A stretch of 12,947 bases of DNA from Propionibacteriaceae bacterium (GCA_031287505.1 JAITSW010000115.1:1-12947); one strand, 5' to 3'; shown: positions 1-6,629, counted from the stretch's first letter. Made by a program: numbers and translations. Notes: generated by a model not told the origin, from the letters alone.

Positions 1-507
1 CTGCAAGCCAAGCCGGCGTTCATCAATTGCTTCATTCGACATCGCGCCAAGCAATCTGGCACCGTCAAGCGTTTGGTTGATTTCTACAACGCCACCGGCG
101 ACCCAGCTTATCTAGTTGAGCTTCGCACCTTCTTGCTGGCATCCGATTACCTGGCCGCCGGCGAAACCGGGCGCAACCTGCTCGATGTGCTCAAGATTGC
201 GAAAGACCTGCTCGAGTACCGCCATTTCGAAGACGACTTTGGCTCCGATGGCCTGGACGGCGTCCGAAAGAGCCTGCGCTGGCTACGCCAATCGAATTTG
301 CCCGACACCCGGCTCATCCTGTGCTCGATGGAGGGCGAATACAACTACCCCGACATCGACAACCTGCTTGGCGATCCCCAGTACGCGGACGTCATCGACC
401 GAATCGTGCTAACGGCCGAGCCCAGTTATCTGGCCCGTTACACCTCGGCCAACCAGGTGGTCTCGTATCAACGCCGTTTCATGAACGCAGCCGCCACCGC
501 CAAGTAG
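1..507 (+). CDS. 3' part of an unrecognised gene
   Basis: The reading frame is open from the first base of the window to a TAG at 505-507, so the start lies outside and only the last 168 residues are visible. I do not recognise the family. The visible part is soluble, rich in Leu, Asp, Arg and Tyr, with no membrane segment and no signal peptide. It looks largely helical, with acidic and aromatic motifs such as LEYRHFEDDFGSDGLDG and CSMEGEYNYPDIDNLLGD. A TTG at 73 could start a shorter ORF, but the upstream codons continue the same frame with similar composition, so 73 is unlikely to be the true start. A strong hairpin terminator follows 33 bases after the stop, so it is probably transcribed separately from dhaL. 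Function is unknown. Confidence 0.7.
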   Translation: MQAKPAFINCFIRHRAKQSGTVKRLVDFYNATGDPAYLVELRTFLLASDYLAAGETGRNLLDVLKIAKDLLEYRHFEDDFGSDGLDGVRKSLRWLRQSNLPDTRLILCSMEGEYNYPDIDNLLGDPQYADVIDRIVLTAEPSYLARYTSANQVVSYQRRFMNAAATAK

Positions 508-539
508 CCAACAGCGGGAATCACCCCTTATACACCTTG

Positions 540-574
540 CGGACGAAGGTTGCACCAAACGCAGCCTTCGTCCG
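540..574 (+). terminator. hairpin terminator after the first gene
   Basis: A 14-bp stem (arms 540-553 and 561-574, one G-U wobble) encloses a 7-base loop. It lies just downstream of the stop at 507 and is followed by an A/T-rich stretch without a clean T run. It probably ends the upstream transcript. The remaining stretch 575-705 up to dhaL is A/T-richer, and I could not identify a convincing -35/-10 pair in it. Confidence 0.65.
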
Positions 575-720
575 ACCATTTAATTCGCATATTCGCCAAC
601 ACTGCAACAAAGAGTCGGACACTTGCACAAACGCTCATTTCTCATCATCCGAAAAGGCGTCAAAAACCGATACCCGGGACTAGCATCCTAGCTATACCCG
701 CAACTCAAAGGAGAGTGAAT

Positions 721-1359
721 ATGGAGAACCTCACCCAAGCGCAAGCGGAACTAATCGTAGCCACCATCGCCGACACGGCCTTGGCAAATGAGGCGTACTT
801 CTCGGAGCTTGACGCTGTGATGGGAGATGCCGACTTTGGCACCTCTTTGGCCAGCGGCTTCAAGGTGGTGAAAGCCAATTGGGAAACCTACGACCATTCC
901 TCGATCGGGGCTTTGCTGCTCAACGTTTCCAGCGCCCTAACCAGTAACACCGGCGGCTGCTCTGGGCCAGTGTGGGGGACGCTGTTTATGCGCACCGGCA
1001 TCGCCTTCCGCGGCAAGACGGAGCTTTCGCTTGGCGAGATCATCGCCGGGCTGGAAAGCGCCATCGAGGGCATCATGAAGCGCGGCGGCGCCAAATTGGG
1101 CGACAAGACGCTGCTTGACGCCCTCGATGCCGTCGTCAACTCGTACAAGGCATCTCTCGAGGCAGACGTCTCATTACCCGAAGCCTTCGACAACGCCGCC
1201 GAGGCCGCCTACCAGAGCCGCGAAACCACCAAGGGATGGGTGGCGATGCGCGGCCGCCAGTCGTTCACCGGCGATCGCAGCATCGGCACCTACGACCCGG
1301 GCATTGTCGCAATCGGAGATATGGCAAAGGCCATTGCAGCGGCTCTGCGCGCCGCCTAG
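721..1359 (+). CDS. dhaL: dihydroxyacetone-kinase-like ADP/ATP-binding subunit DhaL
   Basis: This is a 212-residue DhaL/DAK2-domain protein, the usual length for a free-standing DhaL. In the family this all-helical subunit holds the nucleotide with two Mg ions and passes phosphate to the ketose bound to DhaK. Visible motifs are LDAVMGDADFG at residues 30-40 (Mg-binding Asp31, Asp36, Asp38), GGCSGPVWG near 78-86, GGAKLGDKTLLDAL in the middle, and GRQSFTGDRSIGTYDPG near the C-terminus. The ATG at 721 is chosen because AAAGGAGAG lies just upstream; the frame is also open before it, but that part does not resemble DhaL. Residue 39 is Phe where E. coli-type DhaL has His (GDADHG), which marks a divergent subgroup. 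dhaK follows after 166 bases in the same direction. No DhaM phosphotransferase gene is in the window, so whether it uses ATP or a PTS phosphodonor cannot be told. Confidence 0.92.
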   Translation: MENLTQAQAELIVATIADTALANEAYFSELDAVMGDADFGTSLASGFKVVKANWETYDHSSIGALLLNVSSALTSNTGGCSGPVWGTLFMRTGIAFRGKTELSLGEIIAGLESAIEGIMKRGGAKLGDKTLLDALDAVVNSYKASLEADVSLPEAFDNAAEAAYQSRETTKGWVAMRGRQSFTGDRSIGTYDPGIVAIGDMAKAIAAALRAA

Positions 1360-1453
1360 GCAAGCGCAACGCTATCCGCCCACAAGACCGCAAAACCGAC
1401 CGGGCAAGACAGCCTGGTATTTATCTGCGGCAGAGCTAGTCAACCACAGAACC

Positions 1454-1503
1454 GGCCTGGCAAAGATGCCAGGCCCTCAACCACAACTGAGCCGAAGGGC
1501 TCA
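1454..1503 (+). other. two hairpins between dhaL and dhaK
   Basis: The 166-base spacer between the two kinase subunits contains a perfect 9-bp stem (1454-1462 with 1467-1475, loop AAGA) and a 6-bp stem (1488-1493 with 1498-1503, loop GAAG) just ahead of the dhaK ribosome-binding sequence AAGGAGC at 1511. Neither is followed by a T run. They could protect or process the transcript, or reduce read-through and so set the DhaL to DhaK ratio. The role is inferred. Confidence 0.4.
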
Positions 1504-1525
1504 GAGCCAAAAGGAGCAAAACCCA

Positions 1526-2524
1526 ATGAAAAAATTCGTAAACGATCCTGAGAATTTCGTCCACGATATGCTGGAAGGCGTCTATCTCGCCAACCAAGAC
1601 AAACTGAGGTGGGTTCGGGAGTACAACATCTTCTACCGCGCCGACCTCCCCAGCGACAAGGTGCTCATCATGCAGGGCTCCGGCTCTGGCCACGAGCCTG
1701 CCCACTCGATGATCGTCGGCCCGGGCATGCTTGACGCCTCTTGCCCGGGTAACGTTTTCGCCGCCCCTCCGATGGATTACGTACTGGAGTGCACCAAGAT
1801 CCTCGCCAATCCCAAGGGCGTCATCCACCTAATCAACAACTACCAGGGCGACCGAATGGCATGGGACATGGCCAAAGAACTCGCCGAAGCCGAATACCCC
1901 GACCTCAAGATCGGGGTTGTCATTATCAATGACGATGTTGCCGTTCAAGACAGCACTTGGACAGTCGGACGCCGCGGCGTTGCAGGCAACTTCTTCATTA
2001 TCAAGGCTCTCGGCGCCGCTTCAGAGCAGGGCAAGAGTGTGGAAGAACTCGTGGCATTGGGCGAGAAAGTCAACAGCTACACCCGCTCGATGGGCGTTGC
2101 GCTATCTTCATGCACACCTCCCGCCAAGGGTTCCCCGATCTTCGAGATCGGCGATGACGAGATCGAGGTCGGCGTTGGCATCCATGGCGAGCCGGGACGG
2201 CGTCGCGACAAGATTCGCCCGGCATCCGAAATTGTGGACGAACTCTTCGAGGCCATCTACACCGATCTACCGTTCGCCAGCGGCGACCGGGTAGCGGTAA
2301 TGGTGAACGGCCTGGGCGGCACCCCGATCTCCGAGCTGTATTTGCTCTACGGCTTGGTGGCCAAGAAGTGCGCCGAAAAGGGTCTGGCCATTGCGAAGAA
2401 CTACGTCGGCAACTACTGCACCTCGCTAGAGATGGCAGGTATGTCGATCACGCTCTCCAAACTGGACGACGAGATTGAAGGCTATCTCAACGCGCCGGCG
2501 GAAATCCCGATCCGGGTCTTCTGA
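1526..2524 (+). CDS. dhaK: dihydroxyacetone-kinase-like substrate-binding subunit DhaK
   Basis: A 332-residue DhaK/DAK1-domain protein, near full family length. DhaK binds a small ketose covalently through a His hemiaminal and receives phosphate from DhaL. The sequence shows GSGSGHEPAH at residues 51-60 (His56, the second active-site His), NNYQGDRMAW at 104-113 (Asp109, catalytic), VGRRGVAGN at 147-155, GVGIHGEPG at 216-224 (His220, the substrate-binding His), VNGLGGTPISELY near 265-280 and a C-terminal TSLEMAGMSITL. All catalytic residues are present. Compared with the E. coli enzyme the first glycine-rich loop reads QGSGSGH rather than SGGGSGH, and the GDRLNF-type motif reads GDRMAW, so the pocket may take a ketose other than dihydroxyacetone. 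The ATG at 1526 follows AAGGAGC at a normal distance. The frame continues far upstream, but that part is a shadow of dhaL. A strong terminator follows 13 bases after the stop. Confidence 0.93.
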   Translation: MKKFVNDPENFVHDMLEGVYLANQDKLRWVREYNIFYRADLPSDKVLIMQGSGSGHEPAHSMIVGPGMLDASCPGNVFAAPPMDYVLECTKILANPKGVIHLINNYQGDRMAWDMAKELAEAEYPDLKIGVVIINDDVAVQDSTWTVGRRGVAGNFFIIKALGAASEQGKSVEELVALGEKVNSYTRSMGVALSSCTPPAKGSPIFEIGDDEIEVGVGIHGEPGRRRDKIRPASEIVDELFEAIYTDLPFASGDRVAVMVNGLGGTPISELYLLYGLVAKKCAEKGLAIAKNYVGNYCTSLEMAGMSITLSKLDDEIEGYLNAPAEIPIRVF

Positions 2525-2537
2525 CAGCTAGCCGATT

Positions 2538-2580
2538 CGCTAAGGCGCGTTCTCCGGAAACCGGGGAACGCGCCTTAGCG
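2538..2580 (+). terminator. strong 20-bp hairpin terminator after dhaK
   Basis: The arms 2538-2557 and 2561-2580 pair over 20 bp with a single G-U wobble around an AAA loop. It begins 13 bases after the dhaK stop. There is no long T run, so it may act as a factor-assisted or bidirectional terminator. It insulates the kinase genes from the convergent rpiB operon. Confidence 0.8.
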
Positions 2581-2834
2581 TTCGGGTCATCATTGACCGC
2601 GGCGAAAGCGAAATTCTCAATTTGGCAGGACGTATTGACAAAACCGCCCCATTCGGACTGAGTTATGAGCTAGCCCAGATCGGAGGATTGATCAGTGGGG
2701 TTGACCCTTTAAACCGGCGGATCCAAACCACAACTGCACTCTCTCTAATAGTTAGTGGCTGACCTGGGGCTGGCTGGTTGTTTATGAAGAGTCGGCAGGC
2801 GGCTACCGCAACCAAGGCTTTGCCCAGCGTTGCC
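2581..2834. other. gene-free stretch between converging operons
   Basis: I see no credible intact gene here. A plus-strand frame is open from about 2582 to a TGA at about 2764, but it has no start codon with a ribosome-binding site and resembles nothing I know. A minus-strand ORF at 2663-2887 overlaps the PIN remnant in another frame and is rejected. A TTGACA at 2635-2640 lacks a good -10 at the right spacing. The stretch is probably decayed sequence. Confidence 0.5.
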
Positions 2835-3075
2835 TTATTGGAGAACGTCAACCCCGAGTTTTGCAGCCCGTTTTGCGAGCAATTCATCGAAGGTAGCCAA
2901 AGTGGCGTTTAATTTGATTGCCGTAGCCATGACGATTGCATCGGGGAGATGGATCCCTTGAATTGTTTTTCGCCCTTAGCCGGTGCCTCTACCCGTTATT
3001 TTGCGGAGGTTCTTCTGCTAATGCTATTTCTTGTAGCGGCTGAATACGCGTGTCATTCTTTGTCCGCAGATTTCG
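2835..3075 (-). pseudogene. remnant of a VapC-like PIN-domain toxin
   Basis: Read on the minus strand, the frame ending at the TAA at 2837-2835 encodes a typical PIN-domain C-terminus: IHLPDAIVMATAIKL (the acidic LPDA motif) followed by NATLATFDELLAKRAAKLG and a short tail. VapC ribonuclease toxins keep the LPDAI..ATA and L.TFD..L..RA patterns. Upstream of GRKTIQG the frame hits a TAA at about 2976-2978. The homologous part continues in another frame, with IQPLQEIALAEE and, after a TAG, RHRLRAK, which resembles the usual helix before LPDA. So it carries at least one frameshift and one in-frame stop, the N-terminal half is missing, and no antitoxin gene is present. It abuts the end of the transketolase operon at 3097. 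A dead toxin fragment is the best reading; exact limits are approximate. Confidence 0.68.
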
Positions 3076-3096
3076 CTTGGGATACCTCCAAAAACC

Positions 3097-4038
3097 TCAG
3101 ATGACGAAGGCGCTCACCTGGGCGGCTATTCCAGCGGCGTCTAAACCGTACTGGGCGAGGATCTGCCGGTAGGGGCCGCTGGTGGCGTAACCGTGCGGGA
3201 TACCCAGCTTAAGCACCGAGACGTTGACCGTCTCGTTCATAGCTTCCTGGACGATCGTGCCCAAGCCCCCGTAAACGTAATGCTCCTCAACAGTGACCAC
3301 CCTACGGGTCTTCGCGGCCGAGGCCACCAGCCTTTCGCGATCTAGGGGCCACACCGTCGGCATGCCGACCACTTCCACACTTATGCCCTGGATAGCCAAA
3401 ATATCGGCTGCCGCCAGCACATCGCCGGTGATTGACCCGGTGGAGACGATGGTGACGTCTTTGCCTTCCCGAGCGACCCGTCCGGCACCGATCTTGAACT
3501 CGCCGGGCTCGAAAAGCTCGGGAATAGGCTCGTTGCCGATGCGCATATAGACCGGGCCGCTATGCTCCAAGATAGCTGCCGAAGCTGCCTCAATTTCACT
3601 TGGATCTTGCGGCGCTAGGACGCTAAAACCGGGAATCATCCGCATGATGGCGAAATCTTCGAGCGAGTGATGCGTCGAACCGAGATCGGAGTAGGTAATA
3701 CCGGAGTTTCGCCCGACAATCTTGACATTCTGCCGCATGTAGCCGACATCGTTGCGAAGCATTTCGTAGGGACGCAGTGTGGCAAAGGGCGCGATGGCGC
3801 AAAAAACCGGAATTTTGCCGGTGGTGGCTAGGCCGGCGGCCACGCCGACGACGCCCTGTTCCATGATGCCCAACTCGAAATACCGGTCGGGATGTTTGGC
3901 TTGGAAGTTTTTGAAGCCAGAACTGTGGCCAGAATCTGCCGAGAGGATGACGACGTTTTCATTGGCTTCGGCGATGGCGCTGACCGCCATTCCAAAAGCC
4001 TTGCGGGGGTCGCGAAAAACTGGATCACTCATTTTCAT
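3097..4038 (-). CDS. transketolase C-terminal subunit (pyrimidine-binding and C domains)
   Basis: A 313-residue protein with the pyrimidine-binding domain followed by the transketolase C-terminal domain, the usual length for the small half of a split transketolase. It pairs with the preceding gene product to form a TPP enzyme that transfers two-carbon ketol units between sugar phosphates in the cytosol. Visible motifs are FELGIMEQGVVGVAAGLA with the catalytic Glu60 that activates TPP, STHHSLEDFAIMR, the end of the Pyr domain near 165, and VVTVEEHYVYGGLG in the C domain. The ATG at 4038 overlaps the stop of the N-terminal half in an ATGA and is preceded by AAGGGAAGG. A second ATG at 4032 is equally possible. 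It is the last gene of the operon; a PIN-toxin remnant, not a clear terminator, follows. The related fused enzyme 1-deoxyxylulose-5-phosphate synthase is less likely, because this gene is split and sits in a sugar cluster. Confidence 0.92.
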   Translation of the reverse strand: MKMSDPVFRDPRKAFGMAVSAIAEANENVVILSADSGHSSGFKNFQAKHPDRYFELGIMEQGVVGVAAGLATTGKIPVFCAIAPFATLRPYEMLRNDVGYMRQNVKIVGRNSGITYSDLGSTHHSLEDFAIMRMIPGFSVLAPQDPSEIEAASAAILEHSGPVYMRIGNEPIPELFEPGEFKIGAGRVAREGKDVTIVSTGSITGDVLAAADILAIQGISVEVVGMPTVWPLDRERLVASAAKTRRVVTVEEHYVYGGLGTIVQEAMNETVNVSVLKLGIPHGYATSGPYRQILAQYGLDAAGIAAQVSAFVI

Positions 4039-5027
4039 GCCTTCCCTTGGCTTAGTTCGAGCAGCAGCGCCACCGCGCCGACCCTTTCGCCGGTCTGCGC
4101 AGACGCTATTCCGGGCGCTGCCGCCGGTGGTGCCACGCCACCTAGAACGGCGTTATTTCCAGCGGTGTTCCCCAAGATGCCCACCAACTCCTGTTGTTTG
4201 GCGGCAATCTGTGCCTCAAGCTCAGCTTCGGCACGTTCTAACTCATCTCCTTTGGGCTTCCAATAGTGGTAGCCCACCTGGTTTTCCGCGAAGCTGATGC
4301 CCTTGCCTTTGACGGTATGCGCCACGATGGCGGACGGCTTGCCTTCCTCAAAAGGCACCTGGTCGAGCGTTGAAATAACCTGTTCCATGTCATTGCCGTC
4401 GATAACCCTGACAGACCAGCCAAAAGCCCGCAAATGGTCTTCGATGGGTTCTAGACCCATGACATCCGCAGTTTTGCCAGAAATCTGCAGACCGTTGTCG
4501 TCGATAATGGCGATAAGGTTGTCGACCCGGTGATGGGCGGCGGCGGCGAATGCCTCCCAGTTGGAGCCTTCTGGCAATTCGCCGTCCCCAAGAACGGTGA
4601 ACACCCGCGAAGCCCCACCCGAGAGCCGGGCTCCCAAAGCCATGCCGAGCGAGATGGAGAGCCCGTGGCCCAAAGCTCCGGTATTGGCTTCGATTCCGGG
4701 CAGCTTGTGCATATCCGGGTGCCCGGGAATATGGCTCCCAAGCTGGCCATAAGTGTCTAGCTCTTCGATCGGGAAGTAGCCAGCTTCGGCGAGCACGCCG
4801 TACTGCGACATCCCCTTGTGCCCAGCCGAGAGCACGAACCGATCCCGAGCGGGATCAGTGGGATTCGCCGGGTCGTTTTTCATGGTGCGAAAGTAGAGTG
4901 CGGTGACGATGTCGATACATGAGAGCGCCCCGCCCAAATGGCCCGCGCCAGAAGCCCGCATCATGCGCACCACATTCCACCTGGCTTTGGCGGCGTGGTA
5001 TTCGCAGCTTATGACGTCCTGACTCAT
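4035..5027 (-). CDS. transketolase N-terminal subunit (TPP diphosphate-binding domain)
   Basis: A 330-residue TPP-binding half of a split transketolase. Conserved elements are GAGHLGGALS with His30, SAGHKGMSQYG with His70, IEANTGALGHGLSISLGMA with His121, and the GDG...N metal/diphosphate motif from Gly147 to the IIDDN at 174-178. VGYHYWKPKGDELERAEAEL ends the normal domain near residue 270. The stop overlaps the start of the C-terminal half, and its own ATG at 5027 overlaps the rpiB stop, so the three genes look translationally coupled. Unusual: about 48 residues (roughly 283-330) extend past the typical end of the family. This tail is rich in Ala, Gly and Pro and looks like a linker leading to a short hydrophobic end. 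It may help dock the C-terminal half, or be a relic of a former fusion. An apulose-4-phosphate transketolase (AptAB type) would look the same at this level. Confidence 0.92.
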   Translation of the reverse strand: MSQDVISCEYHAAKARWNVVRMMRASGAGHLGGALSCIDIVTALYFRTMKNDPANPTDPARDRFVLSAGHKGMSQYGVLAEAGYFPIEELDTYGQLGSHIPGHPDMHKLPGIEANTGALGHGLSISLGMALGARLSGGASRVFTVLGDGELPEGSNWEAFAAAAHHRVDNLIAIIDDNGLQISGKTADVMGLEPIEDHLRAFGWSVRVIDGNDMEQVISTLDQVPFEEGKPSAIVAHTVKGKGISFAENQVGYHYWKPKGDELERAEAELEAQIAAKQQELVGILGNTAGNNAVLGGVAPPAAAPGIASAQTGERVGAVALLLELSQGKA

Positions 5028-5464
5028 TGCCGCGTTGCCTCATATTCGGCAATGCGCGCAATTTTAGAAGCGGAACGGGAGTTGGGATCGTATGAAACCA
5101 AAAGGTAGGCGCGCAGGAGCTCTTGGGCTAAGACCGGGCCGATCACTTGCGAGCCAAATGTGACGATGTTGGCGTTATTGCTCAGTTGCGCGCGCTGAGC
5201 CTGATACACGTCGTTGAGGTTGGCGGCGTAGGCGCCCTTGACCTTGTTGGCTGAGATGGCAACCCCAATGCCGGTACCGCAAACCAACACCCCGCGATCA
5301 TAATTCCCGGCCGCCACCTCTGTGGCAACCGCAATGGCAACGTTGGCATAGACGGGGTCTTCGGCGCCAAAGTCAAATACCTCATGACCGAGCGACTCTG
5401 CGAATTCCAGCAACTCATTCTTCAATTCGGTGGCGTTCGGGTCACATCCGAAAGCAAGACGCAT
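5024..5464 (-). CDS. rpiB: RpiB/LacAB-family sugar-phosphate isomerase, atypical active site
   Basis: A 146-residue member of the RpiB/LacAB aldose-ketose phosphate isomerase family, of full length. The catalytic-base motif VCGTGIGVAISANK is intact (Cys62). Other family elements are LGHEVFDFG near 25-33, YANVAIAVATEVAAG and FGSQVIG near 104-109. Two positions differ from ribose-5-phosphate isomerase B: the N-terminal SDHAG-type loop reads CDPNAT at 7-12, losing the His, and the REHNDANV-type segment reads AQLSNNANI at 92-100, losing the His used for ring opening. From memory, the SNNA-type segment also occurs in RpiB homologues of erythritol/erythrulose catabolism (EryI/DerI), which use open-chain tetrose phosphates. 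That would suit loss of a ring-opening His. The assignment to D-erythrulose-4-phosphate is an inference. The ATG at 5464 follows AGGAGGAACGAA. It is the first gene of the operon. Confidence 0.88.
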   Translation of the reverse strand: MRLAFGCDPNATELKNELLEFAESLGHEVFDFGAEDPVYANVAIAVATEVAAGNYDRGVLVCGTGIGVAISANKVKGAYAANLNDVYQAQRAQLSNNANIVTFGSQVIGPVLAQELLRAYLLVSYDPNSRSASKIARIAEYEATRQ

Positions 5465-5528
5465 TTCGTTCCTCCTGTTTATACCGGTTTTTGGCTACCC
5501 TCGTGGCAGCAGAATCACTTAACCGTAC

Positions 5529-5548
5529 TTGTATAGAAGACTAGACAA
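5529..5548 (-). promoter_or_regulatory. candidate GntR operator overlapping the rpiB promoter
   Basis: On the minus strand the site reads TTGTCTAG-TCTT-CTATACAA, an inverted repeat with 7 of 8 positions matching between half-sites, the kind of operator HutC-type GntR proteins bind. TATACA inside the right half-site is a plausible -10, placing transcription start near 5523, about 59 bases before the rpiB ATG; the matching -35 (TTCCCT) is weak. Binding would block the promoter. The half-site CTATACAA recurs exactly at 5632-5639 in the divergent gntR promoter. Confidence 0.55.
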
Positions 5549-5611
5549 GATCAGGGAAAAGCGCCAACCGGAACACGGCACTACTCTAGTGCGCGCGGGG
5601 TTGTAAATGGC

Positions 5612-5646
5612 GATAGACCAGCACGCGCGTGCTATACAATCCAAAC
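5612..5646 (+). promoter_or_regulatory. gntR promoter, probably giving a leaderless mRNA
   Basis: TACAAT at 5635-5640 is a good -10 and lies only six bases before the ATG at 5647. Transcription would therefore start at or beside the start codon, and no ribosome-binding sequence is present. The -35 region is poor. A perfect 14-bp palindrome, AGCACGCGCGTGCT at 5620-5633, abuts the -10, and the half-site CTATACAA covers it (5632-5639), suggesting autoregulation. A GTG at 5629 is in frame but lies inside these promoter elements and is rejected as the start. Confidence 0.5.
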
Positions 5647-6411
5647 ATGGCAGAGAACGGCGGCCCAAGTGGCAACTCTGTGCTTTTAAAGGACAGCCCC
5701 AAGCCGCTGTACATGCAGTTGGAAGAATTGTTACGCGCAGAAATTGTTAGCGGAGAATACACCGCCAACCAGATGATCCCCTCCGAGGTGGAGCTCTCTA
5801 GGCGCTTTGGCATCAGCCGGATGACCGCCAGGGCGGTCGTCACCCAGCTGGTGCAAGAAGGTCTTTTACACCGGGTCCAGGGCAAAGGCACCTTCGTCGT
5901 CGAGCCAAAAATCGAAGCGAAATCACTGGCCTACCAAGGAATCCGCGAGCAACTCGAATCGATGGGCTACTCCATCGACACCAAGCTTTTGGAATTCAAA
6001 ACCATACCGGCGGACGTGCAATTGGCCCGGGTTTTTTCGGTGCCCAGAGATGAGCCACTGCTATTCGTGAAGCGACTGCGCTCCGTCGAGGGGACGCCGA
6101 TCAGCCTGCACACAAGCTACATGCCACAGGCCTTGTGCCCGTCTGTGAATCAAGAGCGCCTCATAGACGAGCAACTGTGCGTGATCCTGGCACAGGATTA
6201 CAACCTCACCGCCAGTAGCGTCGTGGAGACTTTGGAGTCGTCGCAGGCAAGCACCAGTGAGGCCAAGCACTTGGGCGTGGAACGGCGCTTCCCGCTCCTG
6301 CTGCTCACCGATACCTACCGGGCCGGCAGTGGACGCATCTTCGAGCACACCAAAGTGCTCTTCCGCGGCGACAAGGTAAAACTGCAATTCGAGTACGGGC
6401 CGAATCGCTAA
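5647..6411 (+). CDS. GntR-family regulator, HutC/UTRA subfamily
   Basis: A 254-residue one-component repressor of normal size. The winged helix-turn-helix domain spans about residues 14-82 (PLYMQLEELLRAEIVSG, then IPSEVELSRRFGISRMTAR, then GLLHRVQGKGTFV, the classic GntR signature). A UTRA ligand-binding domain follows at about 95-250 (PLLFVKRLRSVEGTPISLHT, ending KLQFEYG). UTRA domains bind small sugars, sugar phosphates or related effectors. The gene diverges from the rpiB-transketolase operon, and an inverted repeat overlaps that operon's putative -10, so it is likely the local repressor, released by the pathway substrate or a phosphorylated intermediate. I found no copy of the operator upstream of dhaL, so control of the kinase genes by this protein is not shown. 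Confidence 0.88.
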   Translation: MAENGGPSGNSVLLKDSPKPLYMQLEELLRAEIVSGEYTANQMIPSEVELSRRFGISRMTARAVVTQLVQEGLLHRVQGKGTFVVEPKIEAKSLAYQGIREQLESMGYSIDTKLLEFKTIPADVQLARVFSVPRDEPLLFVKRLRSVEGTPISLHTSYMPQALCPSVNQERLIDEQLCVILAQDYNLTASSVVETLESSQASTSEAKHLGVERRFPLLLLTDTYRAGSGRIFEHTKVLFRGDKVKLQFEYGPNR

Positions 6412-6629
6412 ATACCCTCAAAATCCGGGAATAATCTGCGCTGCCCCAGCGTTTTACCTTCGAAAGCCCAACAGCGCTGCTAAGGAATTACCTCAACGCG
6501 AATGCCGCTGATAAGGAACTGGCATAGCGCCATCCTCATCGGCCCCACGATTTTGACTCGGCACTGAAAAAGAGCTGAGCCGACAGGCTGGCGGTCGCTT
6601 GGCGCGGATTGTGGTTGGTCCCGCCAAGC
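6412..6629. other. intergenic stretch after gntR, with a 9-bp inverted repeat
   Basis: No gene is supported here. A minus-strand frame at 6480-6971 is open but runs across the thiQ 3' end in another frame and is a shadow. Arms CGCTTGGCG (6596-6604) and CGCCAAGCG (6622-6630) can form a stem with a 17-base loop, which could help end the thiamine-transport transcript arriving from the right. Two similar patches, around 6474-6490 and 6507-6525 (CTGCTAAGGAA and CTGATAAGGAA), may be an old small duplication. I see no good terminator for gntR. Confidence 0.4.

Noticed and set aside
550..720. Upstream extension of dhaL
   Set aside because: The frame is open, but the sequence does not match DhaL and a good ribosome-binding site precedes the ATG at 721.
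2582..2764. Plus-strand open frame of about 60 codons after dhaK
   Set aside because: It lacks a start codon with a ribosome-binding site, begins inside the terminator stem and resembles no family I know.
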